Below, in pieces: positions 52,695 through 62,127 of a DNA stretch of 64,000 nucleotides. The stretch is from Takakia lepidozioides (Eukaryota > Streptophyta > Takakiopsida > Takakiales > Takakiaceae), in assembly GCA_030704615.1 (NCBI GenBank), contig CM060734.1:11534001-11598000 (forward strand), read 5' to 3'. Under the pieces are notes generated by a model, which was not told where the DNA came from, searched no databases, and worked only from the letters and a program-made list of their open reading frames with translations. The position numbers were made by a program, and so were the translations under genes. How positions within the stretch are numbered: position 1 is the stretch's first letter; each line of letters opens with the position of its first letter.

Positions 52695-52762
52695 TTTCCT
52701 GAGCTCAAAATGGTTGATGAGCTGTGCCTGTCCAATCCGTCTCGTTCCTGTGACCTCTGGAT

Positions 52763-52996
52763 TTAAAGTGGAAGCAAGTTGGGGAGAAACACACTACAAG
52801 GAATAGGTGCTTTTTGCACCCGATTGTCCAACACTCCCTTTGCATCCTCGATGCTCCCACATTTTGCATACATGTTCATCAGAGCAGTGTCCAGAACAAC
52901 ATCTGGTACGATTCCAACTTCGACAATGTCGGCATGCACCTCTTTGCCCTTTTGCAGGGCTGTCAGGATCACACACGCATTGCAAACACAGTACAT
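52763..52996 (-). pseudogene. PPR fragment
   Basis: The minus strand reads ALQKGKEVHADIVEVGIVPD then TALMNMYAKCGSIEDAKGVL, about one and a half PPR motifs of the same family as those at 54-60 kb but in the opposite orientation. Confidence 0.8.
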
Positions 52997-52999
52997 GAA

Positions 53000-53424
53000 G
53001 GAAGGGAAGAAGAAATGGAGGTCTCGTTTGCCGAGCAGGAGTGACTTGAAAATCTCGCTAAGTCCTCGGCCCCCTCACTGCGACTTACGGAGCTCACAAC
53101 CCGAGCTCCCTATCAATTGTCCCGCTGGCAATTTGACGCGTGTCATTGTAATTTCACAATAATGCCATATTGGTTACAATTGATAAAAATTGTCCCCGGG
53201 GGGTCCAACCCGCAGTCGTCAACACGACTACAAATTCCATTAATATAAGTTTCCGAATTTTGGAAATCAGCCTATAAATCGGCGTGAAACCCGGAGTTCA
53301 CTTTTGCGACTTGTATACTCCAACCTTTATGCCAGCGTGGCATAAAAACGACTGCGACGACTGGCAAGTCGTCGTTCACAACCTAGAGTCCCACGCGCAG
53401 TCGTTTCGGACAGAATCGCAACCT
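53000..53424. other. Unassigned sequence with CGACTGC/GCAGTCG boxes
   Basis: It separates opposed PPR fragments. GCAGTCG, CGACTGC and AAGTCGTCG recur between 53200 and 53400, and a similar AACGACTGC box occurs near 24158. Possibly a DNA element; no terminal repeats were established. Confidence 0.35.
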
Positions 53425-54853
53425 GCAAAATGTGGGTGCATCTAGGATGCAAAGGGAGTGTTCGACACTATGGCTGAACCAGATGTGGTGTCGTGGAGTG
53501 TGATGATTCCAGGGTATGCACAGCAGGGACGTGGGATGGAGGCTTTGGAGACCTATGAGCGAATGATGGGGGAAGCACATCATGTTTGTGTGCATTTGCA
53601 ATGCTTGTGCAAGCCGCAGCTATGGAAAAGGGGAAAGAGGTCCATGTGGTGACATCTTTAGAGCTGGAATTGTACTAGATGTCATTCTGAACAATACCCT
53701 AGTGGACATGTTTGCAAAATGTGGGTGCATCTAGGATGCAAAGGGAGTGTTCGACACTATGGCTGAACGAGATGTGGTGTTGTGGAGTGCCATGCTTGCA
53801 GGGTATGCACAACAGGGACGTGGGATGGAGGATTGGGAGACTTATGAGCAAATGATGGGGGAAGCACATCATGTTTTGTGTGCATTTGCAATGCTTGTGC
53901 AAGCCTAGCAGCCTTGGAGAAGGGCAAAGAATATCATCAAAGCTGGAATGGTACCAAATGTCATTCTAAACACTGCCCTGGCAGCTCTGGAAAAGTGGGA
54001 AGAGGTGCATGGCGACATCTTCAGAGCTGGAATTGTACCAGATGTCATTCCGAACCATACCCTAGTGGACATGTTTGCAAAATGTGGGTGCATCTAGGAT
54101 GCAAAGGGAGTGTTCAACACTATGGCTGAACAGGATGTGGCGTCGTGCAAGCCTGGCAGCCCTAGAGAAGGGCAAAGAGGTGCATGGGGATATCGTCAAA
54201 GCTGGAATTGTACCAAATGTCATTCGAAACACTACCCTGGCAGCTCTGGAAAAGGGGAAAGAGGTCCATGGCGACATCTTCAGAGCTGGAATTGTACCAG
54301 ATGTCATTATGAACAATACCCTGGTGGACATGTTTGCAAAATGTGGGTGCATCTTAGGATGCAAAGGGAGTGTTCGACACTATGGCTGAACCAGATGTGG
54401 TGTCATAGAGTGCGATGCTTGCAGGGTATGCACAGCAGGGACGTGGGATGGAGGTTTTGGAGACCTATGAGCGAATGATGGGGGAAGCACATCATGTTTG
54501 TGTGCATTTTCAATGCTTGTGCAAGCTTGGCAGCCCTGGAGAAGGGCAAAGAGGTGCATGGGGATATCATCAAAGCTGGAATTGTACCAAATGTCAATAT
54601 GAACACTACCCTGGCAGCTCTGGAAAAGGGGAAAGAGGCCCATGGCGACATCTTCAGAGCTGGAATTTTTGTTAGATGTCATTCTGAACAAGACCCTGGT
54701 GGACATGTTTGCAAAATGTGGGTGCATCGAGGATGCAAAGGGAGTGATCAACACTATGGCTGAACGAGATGTTGTGTCGTGGAGTGCAATGCTTGCCGGG
54801 TCTGCACAGCAGGGACATGGGATGGAGGCTTTGGAGACCTATGAGCAAATGAT
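53425..54853 (+). pseudogene. PPR array with internal duplications and frameshifts
   Basis: DNA-level PPR units recur. The landmark GGATGCAAAGGGAGTGTTC (Asp-Ala-Lys-Gly-Val-Phe) occurs near 53446, 53735, 54098, 54358 and 54735 (one base differs). The landmark for ALEKGKEVHGDI recurs, sometimes twice within one unit (53910 and 53985; 54160 and 54240; 54535 and 54615). Several copies have TAG in place of GAG in the CIEDAKG segment, or lose frame at the LEKGKE segment. It leads without a gap into the intact C-terminal frame at 54854. Confidence 0.8.
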
Positions 54854-55828
54854 GTGCGACGCGGTGAAGCCCGGTCCCACATCATGTTTATGTGCGTTTG
54901 CAGTGCGCGTGCAAGCCTGGCAGCCCTGGAAAAGGGCGAAGAGGTGCATGGCGACATCGTCAGAGCTGGAATTGTACCAGATGTGATCCTGAACACTGCC
55001 CTAGTGGACATGTATACCAAATGTGGGTGCATGGAGGATGCAAAGGGAGTGTTCGACAATATGGCTGAACGAGATGTGGTGTCATGGAATGCGATGATCG
55101 CAAGATATGCACATCATGGTTGTCATAGGGAGGTCGTGCAACTATTTGAAGGAATGCAAAAGAACGGCTTGAAGCCGAGCAATATCACCTTTATATGTGT
55201 TCTCTCTGCATGCAGCCACACTGGCCTACTGAATGAAGGAAGACGCTACTTTGATTCCCTGAGTCAAGATCATGGTGTCACTCCGACAGTAAAGCACTTT
55301 GGCTGCATGGTGGACCTTCTTGGACGTGAGGGACAACCGGATGAGGCAGCGGACATGATTAATAAAATGCCCATAAATCCAAGTGTTGTGGTGTGGAAGG
55401 CCTTGCCTGGTGCCTGCAGAATCCATGGCAATGTGGAGATGGCTGAACGTGCAGCAACATCTACCTTCATGTGCGCTGAACAGGATGCCGCGACTTATGT
55501 ATTGCTCTCAATCATCTATGCTGCAGCTGGCAGGTGGGATGATACTGCAAAGGTGATAAGAATGATGAAGGTCGAAGAGGTTAGAAACGAGCCAAGTTGC
55601 TGCTGCATTGAGGTTGGCAACAGGGTGCATACCTTCGTTGTAGATGACAAGTTGCATCCCAGAATTAAGGAAATCCATGCTGAGTTGAGAAGATTGGCTA
55701 GGAAGATGAAGGAGGCGGGGTATGTGCCTGACAGACGCTTCATATTTTCTCTTTGCCACCACAGTGAGAAGCTGGCCATTGGTTTTGGCATATCCACGGG
55801 AAATGATAGTGGGGTCTACCCAACATAG
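54854..55828 (+). CDS. PLS-class PPR protein, C-terminal part with E and truncated DYW domain
   Basis: An open frame of 324 codons. The order is a PPR (ALEKGEEVHGDIVRAG), then ALVDMYTKCGCMEDAKGVF, DVVSWNAMIARYAHHG, PSNITFICVLSACSHTGLLN, GCMVDLLGREGQPDEA, then E1/E2-type sequence (VVWKALPGACRIHGNVEMAE, YVLLSIIYAAAGRWDD, PSCCCIEVGNRVHTFVVDD) and the DYW start (EAGYVPD). The DYW deaminase is cut short: about ten residues are missing before CHHSEKLAIGFG, and the frame ends soon after, without the CxxCH zinc site or the C-terminal Asp-Tyr-Trp. Family members target organelle transcripts for C-to-U editing; this copy could not deaminate by itself. The upstream frame is broken, so the 54854 ATG may be internal. 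Confidence 0.85.
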   Translation: MRRGEARSHIMFMCVCSARASLAALEKGEEVHGDIVRAGIVPDVILNTALVDMYTKCGCMEDAKGVFDNMAERDVVSWNAMIARYAHHGCHREVVQLFEGMQKNGLKPSNITFICVLSACSHTGLLNEGRRYFDSLSQDHGVTPTVKHFGCMVDLLGREGQPDEAADMINKMPINPSVVVWKALPGACRIHGNVEMAERAATSTFMCAEQDAATYVLLSIIYAAAGRWDDTAKVIRMMKVEEVRNEPSCCCIEVGNRVHTFVVDDKLHPRIKEIHAELRRLARKMKEAGYVPDRRFIFSLCHHSEKLAIGFGISTGNDSGVYPT

Positions 55829-56087
55829 GTGGGAAGTCGGCCCATAATTGCACTTGACTGAAGGGGTGATATTGGACTGACTTTGGTGACAGTGGATGGA
55901 ATGAGAGTGATGTCCTAATTCTGGGTTTGGGTGGTATGGCTGAACGAGATGTGGTGTCATGTTTGCTGCATGAATTCTAGGCTGTCATTGTCAGTTGCTA
56001 GCAACAAGGGGATGTATGCATGATTTGTGCAGAGGCATGGATAGCTGAAGGAGCAGGGATGGAGTGTGGGTTTTGATTCATCCAAGA
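55829..56087 (+). pseudogene. 3' flank of PPR gene joining a PDF-cassette intron
   Basis: From about 55965 the sequence matches the intron of the type 2 PDF cassette (GTCATTGTCAGTTGCTAGCA, GCATGATTTGTGCAGAGGCA) up to GATTCATCCAAGA, the start of the second-half exon, where the CACTA element begins. Confidence 0.65.
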
Positions 56088-56119
56088 CACTAGAAGAGAA
56101 ACCGGCTTTTTCCACGGCT
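56088..56119 (+). repeat. Left terminal inverted repeat of the CACTA element
   Basis: 32 bases identical to the reverse complement of 62096-62127. Confidence 0.9.
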
Positions 56120-56940
56120 CTGCCATCTCACACCTGGCACATTCCACGGCTTTTATCACGGGTCTGTAGACTGAGCCAAGGTGTGGGTCTAAATATGCCC
56201 TAATTGTGGGGTGTCTCACATGTGGTCCACACCCTAGGCAAGAACGGTGTGAAAACAGCCATGACCGTGGCAGGGGTTGGCTTAGTTTACATGGCATGTT
56301 ACACACCTGTGTGAAATGGGACCATACAATTATTTCCACTAATTGTGGTGTTTGGGTTTAGTTAGTACTCCGCTGCAAATGGAATAAATCATGAACTTCA
56401 GAAATCTGCCCTCGGAAAGACGAAGAGGTGGTCGTCGCACTTTGCAATGTAAACCGAATGCAATGCAAGCTTAACAGTCCTCATATTATGATTGAAGGGA
56501 GTCAAATTAAGTGTGACCATATCAGTGCAGGGACATAAATATGAATCATTCAAAAACAGGGTAGAGCTAGTACATGGTACCTTTAAAACTTGTTGCACAG
56601 TGCAAAAGGTTTAAAGATCAAAGTGCAAAAGGTTTTTTTTTTTTTGCAAAAGTTGCTTGTAGGGTTTGCAAAAGGTTATTTTTTTTAAAAAGTTGCCCAT
56701 CCCGGTAGCTGTGAACAGAGGGTTGGGACTTAGAGCGAGCGAGCAGGAGGGAGAGAGAGAGGGCTGGGACTTAGAGCAACGAGCGGGAGGGAGGGCAAAC
56801 ATGGGAGGCCCGCAGTTGGAGCAACCTTCGCATCTGAAAAGCAAGCAACCCGACAAACGCTAGGGTATGTGTGCGAGGACTAGGTGTCGGCTGAGAGCTC
56901 GCCGTTCTGGGGAGAGTCAGCTTGGTCTTAGGTCGAGGAC
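56120..56940. other. Left subterminal region of the CACTA element
   Basis: No gene. Contains GTGTGG/CCACAC motifs, a T-tract near 56632-56644 and GAGCGAGCGAGCAGGAGGG purine-rich sequence near 56730-56790. Confidence 0.55.
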
Positions 56941-57021
56941 AATGTGGTGAGGGCACCTTCTTCTTCGACCTATTTCAGCCTGTTTTGCGCTCTCATCAAA
57001 CTCAGCCTTTAAATTTGTAGC

Positions 57022-57330
57022 ATGGAGCAGAGCTGGCATGAGTTTTTAAAGATCCTTCACGAAGGTGGAACAACCGCAATCGCAAGGTGTGGCTTTTTCT
57101 TAATGTACGATGTGAAGAAGTTTGTCCATCCTGCAAATGTCCTGTTAGTAATGTGCTTTGGTATCCTTCTTGATGTTTACAAGGTTCTTGGAAGAGTCAG
57201 CTTCGTCTTAGCAGGTCGTGCTTCAACATCTGCCCGTTCAGCTGCACCGTGGTGGTTCTCATAGACCAATCAGACATTACCTGACTACAGACACAAGCAG
57301 CACACACAAGAGGTTCTCTTAGGTTCATGG
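57022..57330 (+). pseudogene. PDF-motif cassette type 1 inside the CACTA element
   Basis: Starts MEQSWHEFLKILHEGG, the equivalent of EQRWHEYFKDPLQWRDN at 27801. Further on are VYKVLGRVSF and, in another frame near 57290, LPDYRHKQHTQEVL. It is therefore the plus-strand counterpart of 25600-25965 and 27418-27805. Frameshifted. Confidence 0.55.
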
Positions 57331-57659
57331 TCAGTCAAATCCTCCATGGGTCATGACACAAGGTCGAGGACAATGTGGGGAGGGCACCTTCTTCTTTGAC
57401 CTATTTCAGCCTGTTTTTCCCTCCCATCAGACTCGGTTGATAGAACTAGGCAGCGGTAATGGAGGCACCTTCTTCAATACATTTCAGCCTGTTTTCCTTG
57501 TTATCAGAGTTGTCCCTAATTTTCATGTTGAATTCTGCAAATTAGCTCTTGGTGGATCTATGGTACCGGGGGTTCTGAAGTGATTAGTTACTGCCTATGT
57601 GGCAACAGGAAAGTATTGAAAACAGATAACAAAAACTAAGAGAAGCTCTGGAATGAAGG

Positions 57660-58190
57660 AGCAGGGATAGAGTGTGGGTTGAGATTCATCGAAGCGGGCC
57701 GGATTTCAAGCTCCATATCACCTATGATTCCCTGTGGAAGGATAGCTACAAGAAACCTGCATGGGTAGATGGTCAATTGGAAGCCGCGGCAGCAACGACA
57801 CAAATGATCAAATCAGGCACCTCAACCATGACCACAACTTCTGGAAGAGGATCAAGAGAGGGAGTCCACAGTGCCTGTTCTGGCACTTCTGGGCATGTCA
57901 AGATGCTTTGTGAGGTAGGCAGACTGAATGAGGCTCTACAGACTAAACCAATGAGGAATTTCAGCAGATTTAGATAAGTATGTCTGTCTCTTGCTTAAGT
58001 GCATCAAGAGGAAAGGTTTGGAAGCTAGAAAGCAGGTGCACACTCACATTATGATCCAAAGTGGACTCACGCCAACTGTTTTTCTCCTCAACACCCTTGT
58101 CAACCTGTATGTTAAGTGCGGGAGCATCATGAATGCTCACCAAGTTTTCAACAGAATGCCTCAACGATCTTTGATCTCATGGAAAGGGAA
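57660..58190 (+). pseudogene. PDF motif (type 2) in frame with PPR leader, then PPR
   Basis: From 57672 an open frame reads IHRSGPDFKLHITYDSLW, KDSYKKPAWVDGQLEAAAA, a Ser/Thr-rich linker, then SGHVKMLCEVGRLNEALQT, which is the typical segment just before the first PPR in PLS proteins. After a one-step frame change near 57950 the PPR continues (LLKCIKRKGLEARKQVHTHI, LTPTVFLLNTLVNLYVKCGS, AHQVFNRMPQRSLISW). Thus one protein had an OSB-like PDF motif followed directly by PPRs. The first half of the motif (57590-57660) is lost to a deletion. At 58190 the sequence breaks into cassette spacer. Confidence 0.7.
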
Positions 58191-58294
58191 AGGGGGCACC
58201 TTCTTCAATAGCACAGCGGCTACAAGTGGGTAGATGGTCAATTGGAAACAGCAACGGAAGCAACACATTGATAGAACAAGGCACTTGCTAGGAT

Positions 58295-58510
58295 CAATAG
58301 CTACAAGAAACTTGCATGGGTAGATGGTCAACTAAAGGCAGCAGCTGCAATGTCACAGTTGATAAAATCAAGCACCTCAACCAAGACCACAGCTTCTGGA
58401 AGAGGATCGAGAGAGGGAGTCCACAAGCCTCTTCTGGCACTTCTGGGCATGTGAAGATGCCTTGTGAGGCACGCAGACTGAAAGAGGCTCTACAAACTTT
58501 AATTTAAACC
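58295..58510 (+). pseudogene. Second PDF end-PPR leader copy
   Basis: LAWVDGQLKAAAAMSQLIKS followed by a Ser/Thr linker and, in a shifted frame, SSGTSGHVKMPCEARRLKEA. It duplicates 57770-57940 and leads into the PPRs at 58540, confirming the PDF-to-PPR order. Confidence 0.65.
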
Positions 58511-58529
58511 AAAGAGGCATTTCAGCAGA

Positions 58530-59960
58530 TTCGGAAACGCATGTCTGTCTCTTGCATAAGTGCATCAAGGTGAAAGGCCTGGAAGTTGGAAAGCAGGTGC
58601 ACACTCACATTATCCAAAGTGGATTCACGCCAAATGTTTTTCTCCTCCACACCCTTGTCAACATGTATGTTAAGTGCGGGAGCATCATGGATGCTCACCA
58701 AGTGTTCAACAGAATGCCTCAACAATCTTTGATCACGTGGAATATCATGTTGGCAGGATTTACCAAGCATGGGTGTGGTAGGAATGCTTTGGAGACCTAT
58801 GAGCAAATGATGGGGGAAACGATTTAGCCCAACCACATCACGTTTGTAGCGTTTGCAGTGCGTGTGCAAGCCTGGCAGCCCTGGAAAAGGGCAAAGAGGT
58901 GCATGGTGACATCGTGAGAGCTGGAATCCTACCAGATGTCATCCTGAATACTGCCCTGGTGGACATGTATGCCAAATGTGGGTGCATCGAGGATGCAAAG
59001 GGAGTGTTCGACAATATGGCTGAACGAAATGTGGTGTCGTGGAGTGCGATGCTCGCAGGATATGCACAGTAGGGGCGCGGGATGGAGGCTTTGGAGACCT
59101 ATGAGCAAATGATGGGGGAAGGGGTGAAGCCCAACCACATCACGTTTGTGTGCATTTGCAGTGCGTGTGCAAGCCTGACAGCCTTGCAAAAGGGCATAGA
59201 GGTGCATGGCGACATCGTCAAAGCTAGAATCGTACCAGATGTGATCCTGAACAATACCCTGGTGGACATGTATGCCAAATGTGGGAGCATCGAGCATGCA
59301 AAGGGAGTGTTCGACAATATGGCTGAACGAGATGTGGTGTTGTGGAGTGCGATGATTGCAGGATATGCACAGCAAGGGCGTGGGATGGAGGTTTTGGAGA
59401 CCTATGAGCAAATGATCTGCGAAGGGGTGAAGCCCAACCATGTCACATTTGTGTGCGTTTGCAAGTCTGGCAGCCCTGGAAAAGGGCAAAGAGGTCCATG
59501 GTGACATTGTCAAAGCTGGAATTGTACCCAATGTCATTCTGAACTCTGCCTTCGTGGACATGTATGTCAAAAGTGGGAGCATTGAGGATGCGAAGGGATT
59601 GTTCAACACTATGGCTGAACGAGATGTGGTGTCGTGGAACACGATGCTTGCAGGGTATGCACAGCAGGGGCGCGAGATGGAGGCCTTGGAGACGTATGAG
59701 CAATTGATGGGGGAAGGGGTGAAGTGCAACCACATCATGTTTTGTGTGCGTTCGCAATGCTTGTGCAAGCCTAGCAGCCCTGGAAAAGGGCAAAGAGGTG
59801 CATGGTGACATCGCCAAAGCTGGAATTGTACCAGATGTGATTCTGAACAATACCCTTGTGGACTTTTATGCCAAATGTGGGTCCATCGAGGATGCAAAGG
59901 CAGTGTTTGATAAGATGGCTGCACATTCACGGGATGGAGGCTTTGGATACCTATGAGCAA
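58530..59960 (+). pseudogene. PLS-class PPR array inside the CACTA element
   Basis: Long open stretches with about five PLS rounds: KCIKVKGLEVGKQVHTHIIQ, TLVNMYVKCGSIMDAHQVF, MLAGFTKHGCGRNALETYEQ, then repeated ALEKGKEVHGDIVKAG, TLVDMYAKCGSIEHAKGVF, AERDVVLWSAMIAGYAQQG, EGVKPNHITFVCICSACA. Interruptions are few: TAG near 58826 and 59070, and one-base shifts near 58850, 59465 and 59745. It ends at 59956 without E or DYW domains and passes into PDF cassette spacer. Predicted role, if ever intact: organellar RNA binding. Confidence 0.82.
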
Positions 59961-59989
59961 ATGATGGGCAAAGGGCGACAGTTTGGAGG

Positions 59990-61166
59990 CTGTGATGGCT
60001 GCATATGTGTGGGGGAAAAGAAGCGAAGGGATAGAGTGTGGCTAGATTTCAGGCACAAGATTACTTATGATTCCCTGTGAATCAATAGCTACTAGCAACC
60101 TGCATGGGTAGATGGTCAACTGGAAGCTGTAGCAACAACAACACAATAGATAAATTCAGGCACTGCTAATGAAGGCACCTTCTTCAACACATTTCACCCT
60201 ATTTTTCCCTCTTATCAGAATTGGCCCTGAATTTTCATGTTGAATTCTGCAAGGTGCTGGTTGAGTAAACCTTTGATAGTTTGGAGTGACTGACTAATAT
60301 TGCCAATGTGACAACAGGAAAGTATCCAGAAACAGGTAACAGAGACAATGAGACAAGGAGCTGTGGAATGAATAGTTTTCTGACCCCAGTTAATGGTGGG
60401 ACAATTGAGGCAAAAGGTAAATGCCTGTTGGATTACAGAGAGTAGCAAATGCAATTGAGCATAGGAACTAGTGTGATAAGTTGAGTTGGGTGTTTCCTAG
60501 AACAATTCTAGGCTTTCATTGTCAGTTGCTAGCACCACAGAAAGGGTGAATGCATGATTTGTGTAGAGGCATGGATAGCTAAAGGAGCAGGGATAGAGTG
60601 TGGGTCCAGATTCATCTAAGAGGGCCAGATTTCAAGCTCCACATTACCTGTGATTCCCTGGATCAATAGCTACCAGAAACCTGCATGGGTAGATGGTCAA
60701 CTGGCAGCAGCGGCACAATTGATATAATCAGGCACTGCTAATGAAAGCATCTTCTTCATTACATTTCCCTCTTATTAGAATCGGCCCTAACTTTCCATGT
60801 TGAATTCTACAAGTTAGCTGGTTGAGTGAATCTAGTTTGGAGTGACTTTGACATGATACTGCCGATGTGACAACAGGAAAGTATCCAGAACTAGGTAACA
60901 GAGACGAGGACAAGTTGTGGAATGAATACTTTTCTGACCCCAGTCAATGGTGGGACAATCGAGGCAAGAAGGTGAATGCTTGTTGGATTATAGAGAGTAG
61001 CAGATGCAATTGAGCATAGGAACTAGTGTGATAAGTTGAGTTGGGTGTTTCCTAGAACAAATCTAGGATGTCATCGTCAGCTGCTAGCAGCAAGGCAAGG
61101 ATGTATGCTTGATTTGTGCAAAGGCATGGATAGCTGAAGGAGCAGGGATATGGTGTGGGTCCAGAC
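59990..61166 (+). pseudogene. PDF cassette copies inside the CACTA element
   Basis: Three worn type 2 units. Second-half remnants lie near 60045-60150. A first half near 60345-60415 (QLWNE-like, PQLMVG frame-shifted) is followed by a second half near 60620-60720. Another first half at 60897-60975 reads DEDKLWNEYFSDPSQWWDN then RGKK before GTGAATG; its second-half exon is cut at about 61166, where the CACTA subterminal region begins. Confidence 0.6.
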
Positions 61167-62095
61167 TCAAGTGTTTCCGCCTTGGCAGGTTGCTCAGTGA
61201 CCTTCCCTGATAGCTTTGGAGTATAGTGAGTGTCTCACAATGCAATGTTGGTTGGTGCATCTTATGCAGGAACTTGGAAAACAAACAAATGTCATTTTTT
61301 GGAGCTTTAGGCTGAACCTCTGTGCTGGGCTGCATTGTGCAACCTGGCCTCTGCCTTAGACTCGGACTCAGATCTTTGATCTCAGACTCAGACTCTTTGA
61401 TGTCAGACTGAAGTGTATTTGGGCACTGAAGCACTTATGTAATTTTGAATTATCGTTGCATCTGTTCATTCTATCTGTTGTTCTGGCCATGCTTAGTCAG
61501 TTCTTCATGTCATGAGCAGGTTGTTGCCGTGATGCTTTGGAATTGTGTTTAGGTGTCTTTAGATCGTGATACTGACCACAAACAACCTATGGTGAACTGT
61601 GGTATCCTCCACATTTATGTGGAATGTCCTACAACGTAGGTCGTAGTATATTTCACACCCGCTATGGTCTTCTCCATAGTTATGTGGAATGACCTACAGT
61701 ATAGGCAGTAAAATACTCCACACCCACACCAAGAGTTGCTCCAAAATACGCCACGTGTTGCCCTGACAAAAATACACGTGGTGCCCATACCGTTGCCCAG
61801 ATGTCGTCAAGCCATGGTGACAGGCTGTCGCATAATTTTCCCATAGGTGTGGACAAGTCCACACCCTTTGTACGTCTAGGATCCACGTGGCGGTGTTTGC
61901 CAAAGCACACATCGCCCGTGGAAAAAGCCATTCACCCCGTGAAAAAAGCCACCTCTGGATTCAGCCACCCGTGGACTTTTCCACAGGGCCACCCGAGAGC
62001 CAGGCCGTCCACGGGGTGTCCGAAAGCACTAGTTGTTTCTTACACCCACGACAGGTGTGGATTGCAGCTGATTCCACAACAAAAAGTGTGGAAAA
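61167..62095. other. Right subterminal region of the CACTA element
   Basis: No gene recognised. Many short repeats: GTCCACACCC, GTGTGGA, CCGTGGAAAAAGCC, and a duplicated ATGTGGAATGNCCTACA segment near 61617 and 61681. Confidence 0.6.
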
Positions 62096-62127
62096 AGCCG
62101 TGGAAAAAGCCGGTTTCTCTTCTAGTG
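62096..62127 (-). repeat. Right terminal inverted repeat of the CACTA element
   Basis: Inverted copy of 56088-56119, followed by the AGA duplication. Confidence 0.9.

Larger units (their letters stand above)
56088..62127. mobile_element. CACTA-type DNA transposon carrying PDF and PPR sequence
   Basis: The left end starts CACTAGAAGAGAAACCGGCT and the right end is its inverted copy, ending CTAGTG; the first 32 bases match perfectly. AGA flanks both ends (56085-56087 and 62128-62130), the 3-bp duplication expected for CACTA (EnSpm) elements. Removing the element gives GATTCATCCAAGAGGGCCGG, exactly the sequence of undisturbed PDF exons nearby. Both subterminal regions (to about 56940 and from about 61167) are rich in GTGTGGA/TCCACAC and CCGTGGAAAAAGCC repeats, usual for the class. 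The inner 4.2 kb is PDF- and PPR-related. No transposase was recognised, so it is non-autonomous. Confidence 0.88.

Noticed and set aside
58929-59960. Minus-strand open frame of 343 codons
   Set aside because: It is antisense to the PPR array, whose plus strand shows the conserved motif; long antisense frames are common over PPR repeats.
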